From contig NZ_CP123990.1 of the NCBI RefSeq assembly GCF_029919115.1, forward strand, positions 4,986,501 to 5,050,500: 64,000 nt of DNA, given 5' to 3'. The position numbers and the translations under genes are program-made. The stretch is from Variovorax paradoxus (GTDB taxonomy: Bacteria > Pseudomonadota > Gammaproteobacteria > Burkholderiales > Burkholderiaceae_C). Shown here one piece after another: positions 52,354-61,550 of the stretch (position 1 is the first letter of the stretch; each line of letters starts with the position of its first letter). Under the pieces are notes generated by a model, which was given only the letters and a program-made list of their open reading frames with translations, was not told the DNA's origin and made no database searches.

Positions 52354-53598
52354 ATGAGTGCACTCCCCTTGCGCCGCCCGCCGGCCACCAATGAATTCCC
52401 CACATCAAGCGCCGCTTCGGCCGCGGTCGACGGCGCCCTTCTCGCGCGCCTGTCGGCCCAGTTCGCGGCGACTGCGGCCGACCACGACCGCAGCGGCGCC
52501 TTTCCGCGCCAGAACTTCGAGGCACTGCAATGGCACGGCCTCATCGGCCTCGTGGCCCCCGCGGCGTACGGAGGTGCCGGCGCCAGCCTGGCCACTGCGC
52601 GGCGCGTGATTGCGGCCGTGGCGCGCGGTGAACCTGCCACTGCGTTGATCCTCACGATGACCTACCTGCAGCACCACGCGCTTGCGCGCAGCGACAGCCG
52701 CTGGCCGCTGCATCTGCGCGAACGCGTGCTGCGCGATGCGGTGGAGCACGGCGCGCTCATCAATGCGTTGCGCGTGGAGCCCGCGCTGGGCTCCCCGGCG
52801 CGTGGCGGGCTGCCCGCAACCGTCGCACGCCGCGAAGGCAACGGCTGGAAGATCGACGGCCACAAGCTCTACACGACCGGCATCGAAGGGCTCTCCTGGC
52901 TCGCCGTATGGGCACGCACCGACGAAGCCGCGCCGCGCACCGGCATCTTCCTGGTGCCGCGCCATGCGCCCGGCGTGCGCGTGATCGCAAGCTGGGACCA
53001 CCTGGGCCTGCGAGCCTCCGGCAGCCATGAAGTGGTGTTCGAGAGCGTGGCGATCGACCTCGACCACGCAGTCGACCTGCGCGCGCCGGCCGACTGGGCG
53101 CCCGATGCCGGCAGCCAGACGGACATCGACGCACACGCCACGCAGCAGGCTTGGATGACCGTGCTGCTCGGCAGCCTGTACGACGCGGTGGCGCAGGCCG
53201 CGAATGGCTGGTTGACCGGCTTCCTGAACCAGCGCGCACCCGGCAGCCTGGGCGCGCCGCTTGCGAGCCTGCCGCGCGTGCAGGAGCACGTGGGAGAAAT
53301 TGCCGCGCTGCTGCGCACCAACCGCGTGCTGCTCGACGATGCGGCCCGCGCCGTCGACGAAGGCCACGCGCAGCCGGCCACGGAGAGCGGACTGCTCAAG
53401 TACACCGTGACCGGCAACGCAGTGCGCGCAGTCGAAATCGCGCTGCAGCTGAGCGGCAACCATGGCCTTGCGCGGCAGAACCCGCTGGAGCGGCACCACC
53501 GCGACGTGCTGTGCAGCCGCATCCACACCCCGCAGAACGACGCCATCCTGATTGCGGCGGGCGCTCGCGCATTGCAATCTTCGAGAGCCGCCGCATGA
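52354..53598 (+). CDS. Acyl-CoA dehydrogenase-fold flavoprotein (SfnC/DszC-like)
   Basis: A 414-residue flavoprotein with the acyl-CoA dehydrogenase fold. Visible parts: N-terminal helical domain with LHWHG-like LQWHGLIGLVAPAAYGGAG, a middle beta domain (WKIDGHKLYTTGIEGLSWLAVWA and WDHLGLRASGSHEVVFESV) and a C-terminal helical domain ending with NPLERHHRDVLCSRIHTPQND. This group includes DszC/SfnC monooxygenases of sulfur metabolism; the classical catalytic Glu of dehydrogenases is not evident. It heads a four-gene operon with overlapping starts and stops. Confidence 0.87.
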   Translation: MSALPLRRPPATNEFPTSSAASAAVDGALLARLSAQFAATAADHDRSGAFPRQNFEALQWHGLIGLVAPAAYGGAGASLATARRVIAAVARGEPATALILTMTYLQHHALARSDSRWPLHLRERVLRDAVEHGALINALRVEPALGSPARGGLPATVARREGNGWKIDGHKLYTTGIEGLSWLAVWARTDEAAPRTGIFLVPRHAPGVRVIASWDHLGLRASGSHEVVFESVAIDLDHAVDLRAPADWAPDAGSQTDIDAHATQQAWMTVLLGSLYDAVAQAANGWLTGFLNQRAPGSLGAPLASLPRVQEHVGEIAALLRTNRVLLDDAARAVDEGHAQPATESGLLKYTVTGNAVRAVEIALQLSGNHGLARQNPLERHHRDVLCSRIHTPQNDAILIAAGARALQSSRAAA

Positions 53599-54578
53599 CC
53601 GACCTTCTCTTCTCCAAGGCTTCGCGCCGCAATTGGCTCCAGCAGGGCACCGCACTCGCACTGGCGGCTGCCGTCCCCATGCACGCTTTCGCGCAACAGC
53701 CGCAGACCACGCTGGTCCTCGGCGACCAGGCCGGAGGCCTGCGCGCCCTCTTCGAGGCATCGAAGGCGTTGGAGGGCGTGCCCTTCGCCTATCGCTGGGC
53801 CAACTTCCAGGGCGCGGCGCCGCTGTTCGAAGCGCAGCGCAGTGCGGCGGTCGATACCGCGGTGGCCGGCGACCTGCCGGTGCTGGCTGCCGCAGTCGGC
53901 CGCACGCCGCTGAAGATCGTCGCCACGCGTGTGGGCAAGGCCGATGCGCTGGGCATTGTGGTGCAGCCCGATTCACCGCTGCGCACCGTGGCCGACCTGC
54001 GCGGCAAGACGGTCATCGTTTCGTCCGCGCGCGGCAGCATCTCGCAGTACCAGCTGTATGGTGCGCTCGAAGAAGCCGGCGTGCCGCGCAGCGAGGTCAC
54101 CGTGAAGTTCGTGCTGCCCACGGATGCGGCCGCAGCCTTTGCCTCGAAGCAGATCGACGCGTGGGCCGTCTTCGACCCCTACTACACCATCGCGCTGCAG
54201 CAGGGCGGGCGCATCTTGCGCGACGGGCGCGGCATCAACACGGCCCTGGGCTTCATCACCGCCAGCGAACCTTCGCTGGCGGACCCCGCCAAACGCATTG
54301 CCATCGTGCAGTTCCTGGACCGGCTGGCGCGTGCGGGCGAATGGGCGCTGGCCAACCCCGAGGCCTACGCGCAGGCCTACAGCCAACTCACGCGGCTTCC
54401 GATCGAGTCGGCCCGCATCATCACGGCGCGTGCTTCGGTCACGGGCCGGCCCGTGGCCGAAGCCGACATCGTTGCCTTGCAGGCGGTGGCCGACCGCTCG
54501 GCGCGCGACGGCATCCTGCCGGTGCGCGTGGACGTGCGCGCCATCACCGATGCGCAACTCTGGAAACGGCCCGCATGA
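53595..54578 (+). CDS. ABC transporter binding protein (SsuA-like) in the thiol dioxygenase operon
   Basis: A 327-residue periplasmic binding protein. The signal has a twin-arginine-like start (KASRRNWLQQGTALALAAAV) and cleavage near AFAQQ. Mature sequence begins TTLVLGDQAGGLRALFEAS, then RWANFQGAAPLFEAQRSAAVDTAVAGDLP. It resembles the binding protein at 44054 more than the other two, suggesting a duplication. The ATG overlaps the flavoprotein stop and the stop overlaps the dioxygenase start. No permease or ATPase gene lies in this operon, so it probably uses the SsuBC-like pair at 46235-48099. Confidence 0.88.
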   Translation: MTDLLFSKASRRNWLQQGTALALAAAVPMHAFAQQPQTTLVLGDQAGGLRALFEASKALEGVPFAYRWANFQGAAPLFEAQRSAAVDTAVAGDLPVLAAAVGRTPLKIVATRVGKADALGIVVQPDSPLRTVADLRGKTVIVSSARGSISQYQLYGALEEAGVPRSEVTVKFVLPTDAAAAFASKQIDAWAVFDPYYTIALQQGGRILRDGRGINTALGFITASEPSLADPAKRIAIVQFLDRLARAGEWALANPEAYAQAYSQLTRLPIESARIITARASVTGRPVAEADIVALQAVADRSARDGILPVRVDVRAITDAQLWKRPA

Positions 54579-55195
54579 CGGCACCCGAAGTTGCCGCCAT
54601 CGCGCCGCTGCGCGATTTTGTTGGCGCGTTCGGCCGGCTGCTCGACAGCGCGCCCGATGAGCCGCGCATTCTTCTTGAAGGCCGCGCGCTGCTTCGCACG
54701 CTGGTCGCGCGAGACGACTGGCTGCCCGACGCGTTCGCGCAGCCCGACCCGGTGCACTACCGGCAGTTCCTGCTGCATGCCGACAGCACCGAGCGCTTTT
54801 CGGTCGTGAGCTTTGTGTGGGGGCCGGGCCAGGCGACGCCGGTGCACGACCACACCGTGTGGGGCCTGATCGGCATGCTGCGCGGCGCCGAATACAGCCA
54901 GGGCTATGCGGTGGGCAGCGATGGGCAGGCCCGGCCGAAAGGCGAGGCGGTGCGGCTCGACGCCGGTGCCGTGGAGGCGGTGTCGCCCACCGTGGGCGAC
55001 TTGCACCGCGTGCACAACGCGCATGAAGACCGCGTTTCCATCAGCATCCACGTGTACGGCGCCAACATCGGCGCCGTGCGGCGGCATACTTACCCGGCCG
55101 AGGGCGGACGCAAGCCCTTCGTTTCGGGTTACTCCAACACGCTTCTTCCCAACCTGTGGGACCGCTCCGCCGAACTCCGATCGACATCCGCATGA
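54575..55195 (+). CDS. Thiol dioxygenase, Gln-type cysteine dioxygenase family
   Basis: A 206-residue cupin non-heme iron enzyme that oxidises a thiol to a sulfinic acid with O2. Iron ligands are His91, His93 (PVHDHTVWG) and His144 (LHRVHN). The Ser157-His159-Tyr161 triad is intact. In mammalian cysteine dioxygenase a substrate carboxylate is bound by Arg60 in YTRNL; the aligned stretch here is YRQFL with Gln64 at that place, the form typical of 3-mercaptopropionate dioxygenases. The crosslink cysteine is replaced by Gly (WGLIGM), usual for bacterial forms. So 3-mercaptopropionate is a likelier substrate than cysteine. Coupled to genes on both sides. Confidence 0.9.
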   Translation: MTAPEVAAIAPLRDFVGAFGRLLDSAPDEPRILLEGRALLRTLVARDDWLPDAFAQPDPVHYRQFLLHADSTERFSVVSFVWGPGQATPVHDHTVWGLIGMLRGAEYSQGYAVGSDGQARPKGEAVRLDAGAVEAVSPTVGDLHRVHNAHEDRVSISIHVYGANIGAVRRHTYPAEGGRKPFVSGYSNTLLPNLWDRSAELRSTSA

Positions 55196-56817
55196 CGACC
55201 ACTGCCACCTTTCCCCTGCTGCCCTTTGCCGCCGTGCGCGCGCGCCTGCTCGCACGCGAAGAAACCGCGCTGCTCGACGTGCGCGAAGAAGATCCCTTCG
55301 CGCAGGAACATCCGCTGTGGGCCGCCAACCTGCCGCTCTCGCGCATCGAGATCGAAGCCTGGCGGCGCATTCCGCGGCGCAGCACCTTCATCGTGCTCTA
55401 CGGCACGCACGGCGGCATCGACCTGGCGCCGCTTGCCGCGCAAACACTGGCCGCGCTCGGCTACACCAACGTGCACCTGCTCGAAGGCGGACTCGAAGGC
55501 TGGCGCGCGGCCGGCGGCGAGTTGTTTCGCGACGTGAACGTGCCGAGCAAGTCTTTCGGCGAACTGGTCGAGCATGAGCGTCACACGCCATCGCTTTCCG
55601 CTCCCGAAGTGAAGGCACTGGTCGAGGGCAAGGCGAACGTGGTGGTGCTCGATGCGCGCCGCTTCGACGAATACCAGACCATGAGCATCCCCTCGGCCAC
55701 CAGCGTACCCGGCGCGGAGCTGGTGCTGCGCGTGCGGGAGCTCGCGCCCGACCCGGCCACGCAAGTGATCGTCAACTGCGCGGGCCGCACGCGCAGCATC
55801 ATCGGCACGCAATCGCTGGTGAACGCGGGCATTCCGAATCCGGTGACAGCCCTGCGCAACGGCACCATCGGCTGGAAGCTCGCGGGACAGGTGCTCGACC
55901 ACGGCGCCAGCCGCCGCGCGCCCGGTACGGTGACCGATGCGACCCGCGCACAGGCGCAGGCCGATGCACGCCGCGTGGCCGACAAGGCCGGCGTGCGCCG
56001 CATCGCGCTCGACGCGCTGCACACGCTCGAAGCACCGGATCGCACGCTCTACCGCTTCGACGTGCGCACACCCGAGGAGTACGAGGCCGGCCACCTGCCC
56101 GGCTTTGCAAGCGCACCCGGCGGGCAGCTGGTGCAGGAAACCGACCATCAGGTGCCGGTGCGCGGCGCACGCATCGTGCTGGCGGACGACGACGGAGTGC
56201 GCGCATCGATGAGCGCATCGTGGCTCGCGCAGATGGGCTGGGAGGTGTACGTACCCGATGCGGTGCCCGCGGCTTCGTCGTTCACTGAAACTGCGGCGCC
56301 TGCGCCTGTCTATCCACCTGTTGCGCCAGCCGTCGCCGAGATCGAGCCGAAGGCGCTGGCAGCGCTGCTCTCGCAGCCCGGCACCGCGGTGATCGACGTG
56401 ACCACCAGCGCCAACTACGTGAAGCGGCACATTCCCGGCGCCTGGTATGCCATTCGCGCGCAACTGGCGCAGGCCATCGGCACTGCAATCCCACCATCGC
56501 AGCGCTATGTGCTCACCTGCGGCAGCAGCCTGCTCGCGCGCTATGCCGCAGCCGATTTGCGCGCCCTGCTCGATGCGCGCGGCCAAGGCGATGCGGAAGT
56601 GCTGGTGCTGGCTGGCGGCAACGCCGCGTGGTTTGCTGCGGGCCTTGAGGCCGAATCCGGCGAGACGCGGCTGGCCACGCCGCGCACCGACCGCTACCGC
56701 CGCCCCTACGAAGGCACCGATGCGCCCGCCGAAGCGATGCAAGCGTATCTCGATTGGGAATTCGGGCTGGTGGCGCAACTGGCGCGCGACGGGACGCATC
56801 ACTTTCACGTGATCTGA
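55192..56817 (+). CDS. Four-domain rhodanese (sulfurtransferase) protein
   Basis: A 541-residue protein made of four rhodanese-like domains (about 5-115, 130-235, 265-360 and 380-490). Only domains 2 and 4 have the active-site cysteine: VIVNCAGRTRSIIG (Cys196) and YVLTCGSSLLARYA (Cys443). In domain 1 the loop is VLYGTHGGI and in domain 3 VLADDDGVRAS, so both lack Cys. Rhodaneses transfer sulfane sulfur to acceptors such as cyanide, thiols or sulfite. It ends the thiol dioxygenase operon, so sulfur carried as persulfide or thiosulfate is a likely substrate. The start overlaps the dioxygenase stop by 4 bp. Confidence 0.9.
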   Translation: MTTTATFPLLPFAAVRARLLAREETALLDVREEDPFAQEHPLWAANLPLSRIEIEAWRRIPRRSTFIVLYGTHGGIDLAPLAAQTLAALGYTNVHLLEGGLEGWRAAGGELFRDVNVPSKSFGELVEHERHTPSLSAPEVKALVEGKANVVVLDARRFDEYQTMSIPSATSVPGAELVLRVRELAPDPATQVIVNCAGRTRSIIGTQSLVNAGIPNPVTALRNGTIGWKLAGQVLDHGASRRAPGTVTDATRAQAQADARRVADKAGVRRIALDALHTLEAPDRTLYRFDVRTPEEYEAGHLPGFASAPGGQLVQETDHQVPVRGARIVLADDDGVRASMSASWLAQMGWEVYVPDAVPAASSFTETAAPAPVYPPVAPAVAEIEPKALAALLSQPGTAVIDVTTSANYVKRHIPGAWYAIRAQLAQAIGTAIPPSQRYVLTCGSSLLARYAAADLRALLDARGQGDAEVLVLAGGNAAWFAAGLEAESGETRLATPRTDRYRRPYEGTDAPAEAMQAYLDWEFGLVAQLARDGTHHFHVI

Positions 56818-56849
56818 GCGTTTGCGCTTGGGCCGATGGGCCCAAAGAA

Positions 56850-56876
56850 AAAAGCCGGCAGTGCCGGCTTTTTTTG
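56850..56876. terminator. Bidirectional rho-independent terminator
   Basis: Stem AAGCCGGC (56852-56859) and GCCGGCTT (56863-56870) with an AGT loop, flanked by an A-run on the left and a T-run on the right. It ends both the rhodanese operon and the convergent rhlE gene. Confidence 0.9.
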
Positions 56877-56915
56877 TGGACGGGAGGCCTCGCCAAAGCA
56901 GGGCCCTGAGCCCTG

Positions 56916-58382
56916 TCAGTTGGTCTCGGCGCTCTTGAACAGCGCCGCAACCTTGCGCTTGGTCTTGATGTTGCTCGAGATGCCACGCGCGGGCGCAGCC
57001 TTGGCGGCGGCTTCCCAGTCGGGAGCGGCTTCGCGCTCACCCGGCTCATAGGGCTTGTCGAAGAACGGATCGCGCGGGGCGGAGGGTGCCCGATGCGGGC
57101 GTCCGCCGCCGCGGCGCGCATCGGCGCCGATGCTGCTGCGCTCGCGCGGCTGATCGAGCACGTCGCGTGCGTCGCCGGCTTCGCCCTCTTCGCGCCAGTG
57201 ACGGCGTCCGTCGTTGATGCGGCCGCGCGGCTTGTCTTCTTCGAACTCGACGGGTTCCAGCTCGATCTTCTTCTTGATCAGCTTCTCGATGTCGGCCACC
57301 AGGCGCGCATCGTTGCCGCCGCTGGCAAAGCTCACGGCCAGGCCCGACGCGCCGGCACGGCCCGTGCGGCCGATGCGGTGAACGTAATCTTCGGCGTTGA
57401 ACGGAATGTCGAAGTTGAAGACCGCCGGCACGTCCTTGATGTCGAGGCCGCGGGCCGCGACGTCGGTGCACACCAGCAGGTCGACCTCGCCCGCCTTGAA
57501 CGAGGCAAGCGCCTTCAGGCGTTCGTCCTGGCTCTTGTCGCCGTGCAGCGCCGTGGTGCGAAGGCCGTCGCGCTCGAGCGAGCGCGCGAGGCGTGCGCAG
57601 CCGAGCTTGCTGTTGACGAACACAAAGGCCTGGGTGATGCCGCGCTGCTTCACGATCTGCTTGAGCGCGCGGCGCTTGTCGTCGTCGCTCACGCTGTAGA
57701 AGTGCTGCTCGACGGTGGAGGCCGTTTCGTTCGGCCGCGCCACCTCGATGGTGACGGGGTTCTGCAGGTAGCTGCTGGCCAGCCGCTTGATTTCGGGCGA
57801 GAAGGTGGCCGAGAACAGAAGCGTGGTGCGCTGCTTGGGCAGGTAGCTCAGGATGCGCTGCAGGTCGGGCAGAAAGCCGATGTCCAGCATGCGGTCAGCC
57901 TCGTCGAGCACCACGTACTCCACCTGGTTGAGCACCGCGTTCTTGGCCTCGATGTGGTCGAGCAGCCGGCCCGGCGTGGCCACCAACACTTCGACGCCCT
58001 TCTTGAGCTCGAGTGTCTGCGGCTTCATGTCGATGCCGCCGAACACCACCGTGCTGCGCAGGTTGGTGTACTTGGCGTACAGCTTGACCTGCTGGGCCAC
58101 CTGGTCGGCCAGCTCGCGCGTGGGCAGCAGCACCAGCGCACGCACCGGGTGCCGCGCGGGCGAGGTAGAGGCGTTCTCGTGCTTGAGCATGCGCTGCAGC
58201 AGCGGCAGCGAAAACGCCGCGGTCTTGCCGGTGCCGGTCTGCGCGGCCCCCATCACGTCCTGCCCCGAAAGCACGACCGGAATGGCCTGCTCCTGGATGG
58301 GAGTCATGGTCTCGTAGCCCATTTCGGCTACGGCGCGCGCCAGCGGTTCCGCCAGCGATAGATTGGAGAAGGAGCTTGTCAT
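56916..58382 (-). CDS. rhlE: DEAD-box RNA helicase RhlE-type
   Basis: A 488-residue ATP-dependent RNA helicase. Motifs: Q motif region TPIQEQAIP, motif I AQTGTGKT, Ia PTRELADQ, GG, Ib TPGRLLD, motif II DEADRMLD, motif III SATFS, and in domain 2 VFVNSK, STDVAARGLDI-like CTDVAARGLD and HRIGRTGRAG. The C-terminal 100 residues are charged and basic, typical of RhlE. It acts in RNA folding or ribosome assembly, often in cold. Start ATG at 58382 fits the family. Confidence 0.94.
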   Translation of the reverse strand: MTSSFSNLSLAEPLARAVAEMGYETMTPIQEQAIPVVLSGQDVMGAAQTGTGKTAAFSLPLLQRMLKHENASTSPARHPVRALVLLPTRELADQVAQQVKLYAKYTNLRSTVVFGGIDMKPQTLELKKGVEVLVATPGRLLDHIEAKNAVLNQVEYVVLDEADRMLDIGFLPDLQRILSYLPKQRTTLLFSATFSPEIKRLASSYLQNPVTIEVARPNETASTVEQHFYSVSDDDKRRALKQIVKQRGITQAFVFVNSKLGCARLARSLERDGLRTTALHGDKSQDERLKALASFKAGEVDLLVCTDVAARGLDIKDVPAVFNFDIPFNAEDYVHRIGRTGRAGASGLAVSFASGGNDARLVADIEKLIKKKIELEPVEFEEDKPRGRINDGRRHWREEGEAGDARDVLDQPRERSSIGADARRGGGRPHRAPSAPRDPFFDKPYEPGEREAAPDWEAAAKAAPARGISSNIKTKRKVAALFKSAETN

Positions 58383-58513
58383 TAAGCCTTCTATTGTCGC
58401 ATTGCCGCAAAAAATGGCAGTGACGGCGCCGTGACAACGTCCGCGACGGCCACATTGCTATTTATTTTATAGCGCGACCTGCAACAACCATGCAGCCTGC
58501 GGCGCACCGAGGC

Positions 58514-59392
58514 TCAAAGAGTGCGCGCGTTGAAAGTGTCGCAAGACTTGATATCGCCGCTCTGGTACCCCGCGCCGAACCAGCGTTGGCGCTGCGCGCT
58601 CGACCCGTGGGTGAAGCTGTCGGGCACCACGGCGCGGCCTGCGGAACGCTGCAACGCGTCGTCGCCGATCTTCTGCGCGGCGTTCATGGCCGCCTCGATG
58701 TCGCCCGGCTCGAGCCACTTCTTGGACTCTTGCGAATGGTGCGCCCAGATGCCGGCAAAGCAGTCGGCCTGCAGCTCGACGCGAACGCTCAGCGCGTTGT
58801 TCTGCGACTGGCTCAGCCGGCCGCGCATGCCGTCCACCTTGGCGGTTACGCCGAGTTCGTCCTGCACATGGTGGCCGACCTCGTGCGCAATGACATAGGC
58901 CTGCGCAAACTCGCCCGGCGCGCCGAGCTGGTTCTTGAGCGTGTCGTAGAAGCCGAGGTCGATGTACACCTTCTTGTCGCCCGGGCAGTAGAACGGCCCC
59001 ATGGCCGATTGCCCGGTGCCGCAGGCCGTGGGCGTGGCACCGCGAAACAGCACGAGCCGGGGCGGCTGGTAGCTGCCGCCGTTCTGCCGGAAGACGTTGG
59101 TCCAGACCACCTCGGTGTTCTTGAGCACCGTCGATACGAAGGCCGCCTCGCGGTCGCCCGTTGGCGGCTTCGGTGCCGGCCCCTGTTGCTGCTGCACCTG
59201 GGCGGGGTCTCCGCCGCCGCTCAGCAGGCTGAGCACCGTGAGCGGATTGATGCCGAAAATCCAGCCGGCAACCAGCGCAACCGCAATGGTGCCAATGCCG
59301 ATGCCGCGGCCGCCGATGAAGCCGCCACCGCCGCCACCCTCACCGCGGCGGTCTTCGACGTTGTCCGATTGTTCGTTGCCTTCCCATCTCAT
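58514..59392 (-). CDS. ypfJ: Neutral zinc metallopeptidase (YpfJ family)
   Basis: A 292-residue membrane-anchored metallopeptidase. The N-terminus is hydrophilic and Gly-rich, followed by a membrane helix (about 32-57). The catalytic zinc motif is HEVGHH (170-175), with a downstream third ligand region in QADCFAGIWAHHS. The cytoplasmic/periplasmic topology is not clear. AAGGAG precedes ATG 59392 by 7 bases. Substrate and role are not established in the family. Confidence 0.9.
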   Translation of the reverse strand: MRWEGNEQSDNVEDRRGEGGGGGGFIGGRGIGIGTIAVALVAGWIFGINPLTVLSLLSGGGDPAQVQQQQGPAPKPPTGDREAAFVSTVLKNTEVVWTNVFRQNGGSYQPPRLVLFRGATPTACGTGQSAMGPFYCPGDKKVYIDLGFYDTLKNQLGAPGEFAQAYVIAHEVGHHVQDELGVTAKVDGMRGRLSQSQNNALSVRVELQADCFAGIWAHHSQESKKWLEPGDIEAAMNAAQKIGDDALQRSAGRAVVPDSFTHGSSAQRQRWFGAGYQSGDIKSCDTFNARTL

Positions 59393-59541
59393 CGCAGTCT
59401 CCTTGCCGGGCAGTTGTGCCGGAGCGTCGCTGGATGGTACTTTGTCCGCGCCGGTGCCTTGTAAGCAAAACAGGCATTTGCATGCCTGTGGTGACGCCGT
59501 CGGAAGCGGAGGAACGCGAGGGGTACCCCCCGCGAGGCCTC

Positions 59542-60108
59542 TCAGGTCTTGGGGAGCGTGACGCCGCGCTGGCCCTGGTATTTGCCGCCGCGGTCCTTGT
59601 AGCTGGTTTCGCAGACCTCGTCGCTCTCGAAGAACAGCACCTGCGCGCAGCCCTCGCCCGCGTAGATCTTGGCGGGCAGCGGCGTGGTGTTGCTGAACTC
59701 GAGCGTCACGTAGCCTTCCCATTCGGGCTCGAACGGGGTCACGTTGACGATGATGCCGCAGCGTGCATAGGTGCTCTTGCCCAGGCAGATGGTGAGCACG
59801 TTGCGCGGGATGCGAAAGTACTCGACCGTGCGCGCCAGCGCAAAGCTGTTGGGCGGAATGATGCAGTAGTCACCGTGCATGTTGACGAAGCTCTTCTCGT
59901 CGAAGTTCTTCGGATCGACCACGGTGCTGTGGATGTTGGTGAAAACCTTGAATTCAGGCGCGCAACGGATGTCGTAGCCGTAGCTCGAAGTGCCGTAGCT
60001 GATGATCTTGTGGCCGGCGGCCTCGCGCACCTGGCCGGGCTCGAAAGGCTCGATCATGCCGTTCTGCTCGGCCATGCGCCGGATCCATTTGTCGCTCTTG
60101 ATGCTCAT
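59542..60108 (-). CDS. dcd: dCTP deaminase
   Basis: Converts dCTP to dUTP, feeding thymidylate synthesis. The 188-residue trimeric enzyme opens [19 protein letters not shown] and has [39 protein letters not shown] and [20 protein letters not shown], all family landmarks including the catalytic Glu region. It is separated from the metallopeptidase gene by about 150 bp and has 79 bp to the guanine deaminase gene. Start from ATG 60108 is at the family position. Confidence 0.96.
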   Translation of the reverse strand: MSIKSDKWIRRMAEQNGMIEPFEPGQVREAAGHKIISYGTSSYGYDIRCAPEFKVFTNIHSTVVDPKNFDEKSFVNMHGDYCIIPPNSFALARTVEYFRIPRNVLTICLGKSTYARCGIIVNVTPFEPEWEGYVTLEFSNTTPLPAKIYAGEGCAQVLFFESDEVCETSYKDRGGKYQGQRGVTLPKT

Positions 60109-60186
60109 ATGCGGTCGCTGATGCTGCTGCGGGGGAGGAATGGCACGAATTGTGGCATGTGCCACCGAGCCATCCCTATCCCGCAT

Positions 60187-61473
60187 CTATCCCGCCTGCG
60201 AGATCACCGTCCGCTCGATCAGCCGGTCGTCTCCCAGCACGATCATCGAGAACAGCAGCTCCTCCAGGTTGTTCGCGCGGGCGGCCTTGCGCGCCATCAA
60301 GGGTGTGGCCTGCGGGTTGAGCACCAGGAAATCGGCCTCGCAGCCGGGCTGCAGGTTGCCGATGACGCCTTCGAGCCCCAGCGCGCGCGCCGCGCCGCCG
60401 GTGTGGCGCCACCACAGCTGCGAAGGCGCAATGCTCAGGCCGGTCTTGGTTTGCCCCTCGCGGCCCACGTAATAGGCCGCCATCATGGTGTGGAAAGGGC
60501 TGAAGCTGGTGCCGCCGCCCACGTCGCTGGCCAGGCCATAGGGGTAGCCGACGCGGTCGGCCGCGCCGAAGTCGAAGAAGCCGCTGCCCAGGAACAGGTT
60601 GCTGGTCGGGCTTACCGCAGCGGCCGTTCGGGTGTCGCGCAGCAGCTCGCGGTCGGTGTCGTCCAGGTAGATGCAGTGCGCATACACGGCGCGTTCGCGC
60701 ATCAGGCCGAAGCCGGCATACACATCGAGGTACGAACGCGCCTGCGGATACAGCTCGCGCACCCACGCCACCTCGTCGCGGTTTTCGGCCACGTGCGACT
60801 GGATCCACGTGTCCGCATACTTGGCGGCCAGCTCGCCGGCGCCGCGCATCTGCGCGTCGGTGCTCGCGGGCGCAAAGCGCGGGGTAATGGCGTAGCCCAG
60901 GCGGCCGGTGTTGTGCCACTTGCGGATCAGCGCTTCCGAGTCGATGAGGCTCTGCTCGGTTTCGTCCCGCACGCCGTCGGGCGAATGCCGGTCCTGCAGC
61001 ACCTTGCCGCTGATCATGCGCAGGCCCCGGCGCTGGGCGCCTTCAAAAAAGGCATCGACCGACGCCACATGCGACGTGGCAAAGGTCAGCGCCGTGGTGA
61101 CGCCGTTGCGCAGCAGCTCGTCGAAGAACACGTCGGCCACTTCGTTCGAATGCGACGGATCGACGAATTTTGCTTCCGCCGGAAAGGTGTAGTTCTCGAG
61201 CCAGGGCAGGAGCCCCGGCGAGGGCGAACCGATGATGTCCGTCTGCGGAAAGTGGATGTGCATGTCCACGAAACCGGGCGCGAGGATGCGGCCCGGGAGG
61301 TGGGTCAGCTCGGCATCGGGGTGGCGCGGCGACACCGCGGCATGGCTGCCGGCGTCGAGCACGCGCTGGCGGCCGGCGCTGTCGGGGGCGACGACCAGCA
61401 GGCCGTCTTCATCGAAAACGGGCAGTCCCGCATCGTCGAATCGCAGGAGGGAGGCGCGGTAGGCTTTTTTCAT
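60187..61473 (-). CDS. guaD: Guanine deaminase
   Basis: Deaminates guanine to xanthine in purine breakdown. The 428-residue amidohydrolase has the metal-binding DMHIHFPQTDIIG near residue 70, conserved SHVAENRDEVAWV (third His) and HCIYLDD (fourth His), plus SNLFLGSGFFDF with a metal-binding residue before it. The C-terminal QPGCEADFLVLNP stretch is typical of GuaD. ATG 61473 starts MKKAYRASLLRFDD, matching family starts. No other purine genes lie next to it. Confidence 0.93.
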   Translation of the reverse strand: MKKAYRASLLRFDDAGLPVFDEDGLLVVAPDSAGRQRVLDAGSHAAVSPRHPDAELTHLPGRILAPGFVDMHIHFPQTDIIGSPSPGLLPWLENYTFPAEAKFVDPSHSNEVADVFFDELLRNGVTTALTFATSHVASVDAFFEGAQRRGLRMISGKVLQDRHSPDGVRDETEQSLIDSEALIRKWHNTGRLGYAITPRFAPASTDAQMRGAGELAAKYADTWIQSHVAENRDEVAWVRELYPQARSYLDVYAGFGLMRERAVYAHCIYLDDTDRELLRDTRTAAAVSPTSNLFLGSGFFDFGAADRVGYPYGLASDVGGGTSFSPFHTMMAAYYVGREGQTKTGLSIAPSQLWWRHTGGAARALGLEGVIGNLQPGCEADFLVLNPQATPLMARKAARANNLEELLFSMIVLGDDRLIERTVISQAG

Positions 61474-61550
61474 CGTTGCTGCGGAGGGTAAACCAGCCCC
61501 GCAGCGCCGCAATTTCCATGCGCGTATGAGTGCTATATGGCGAACGTACT

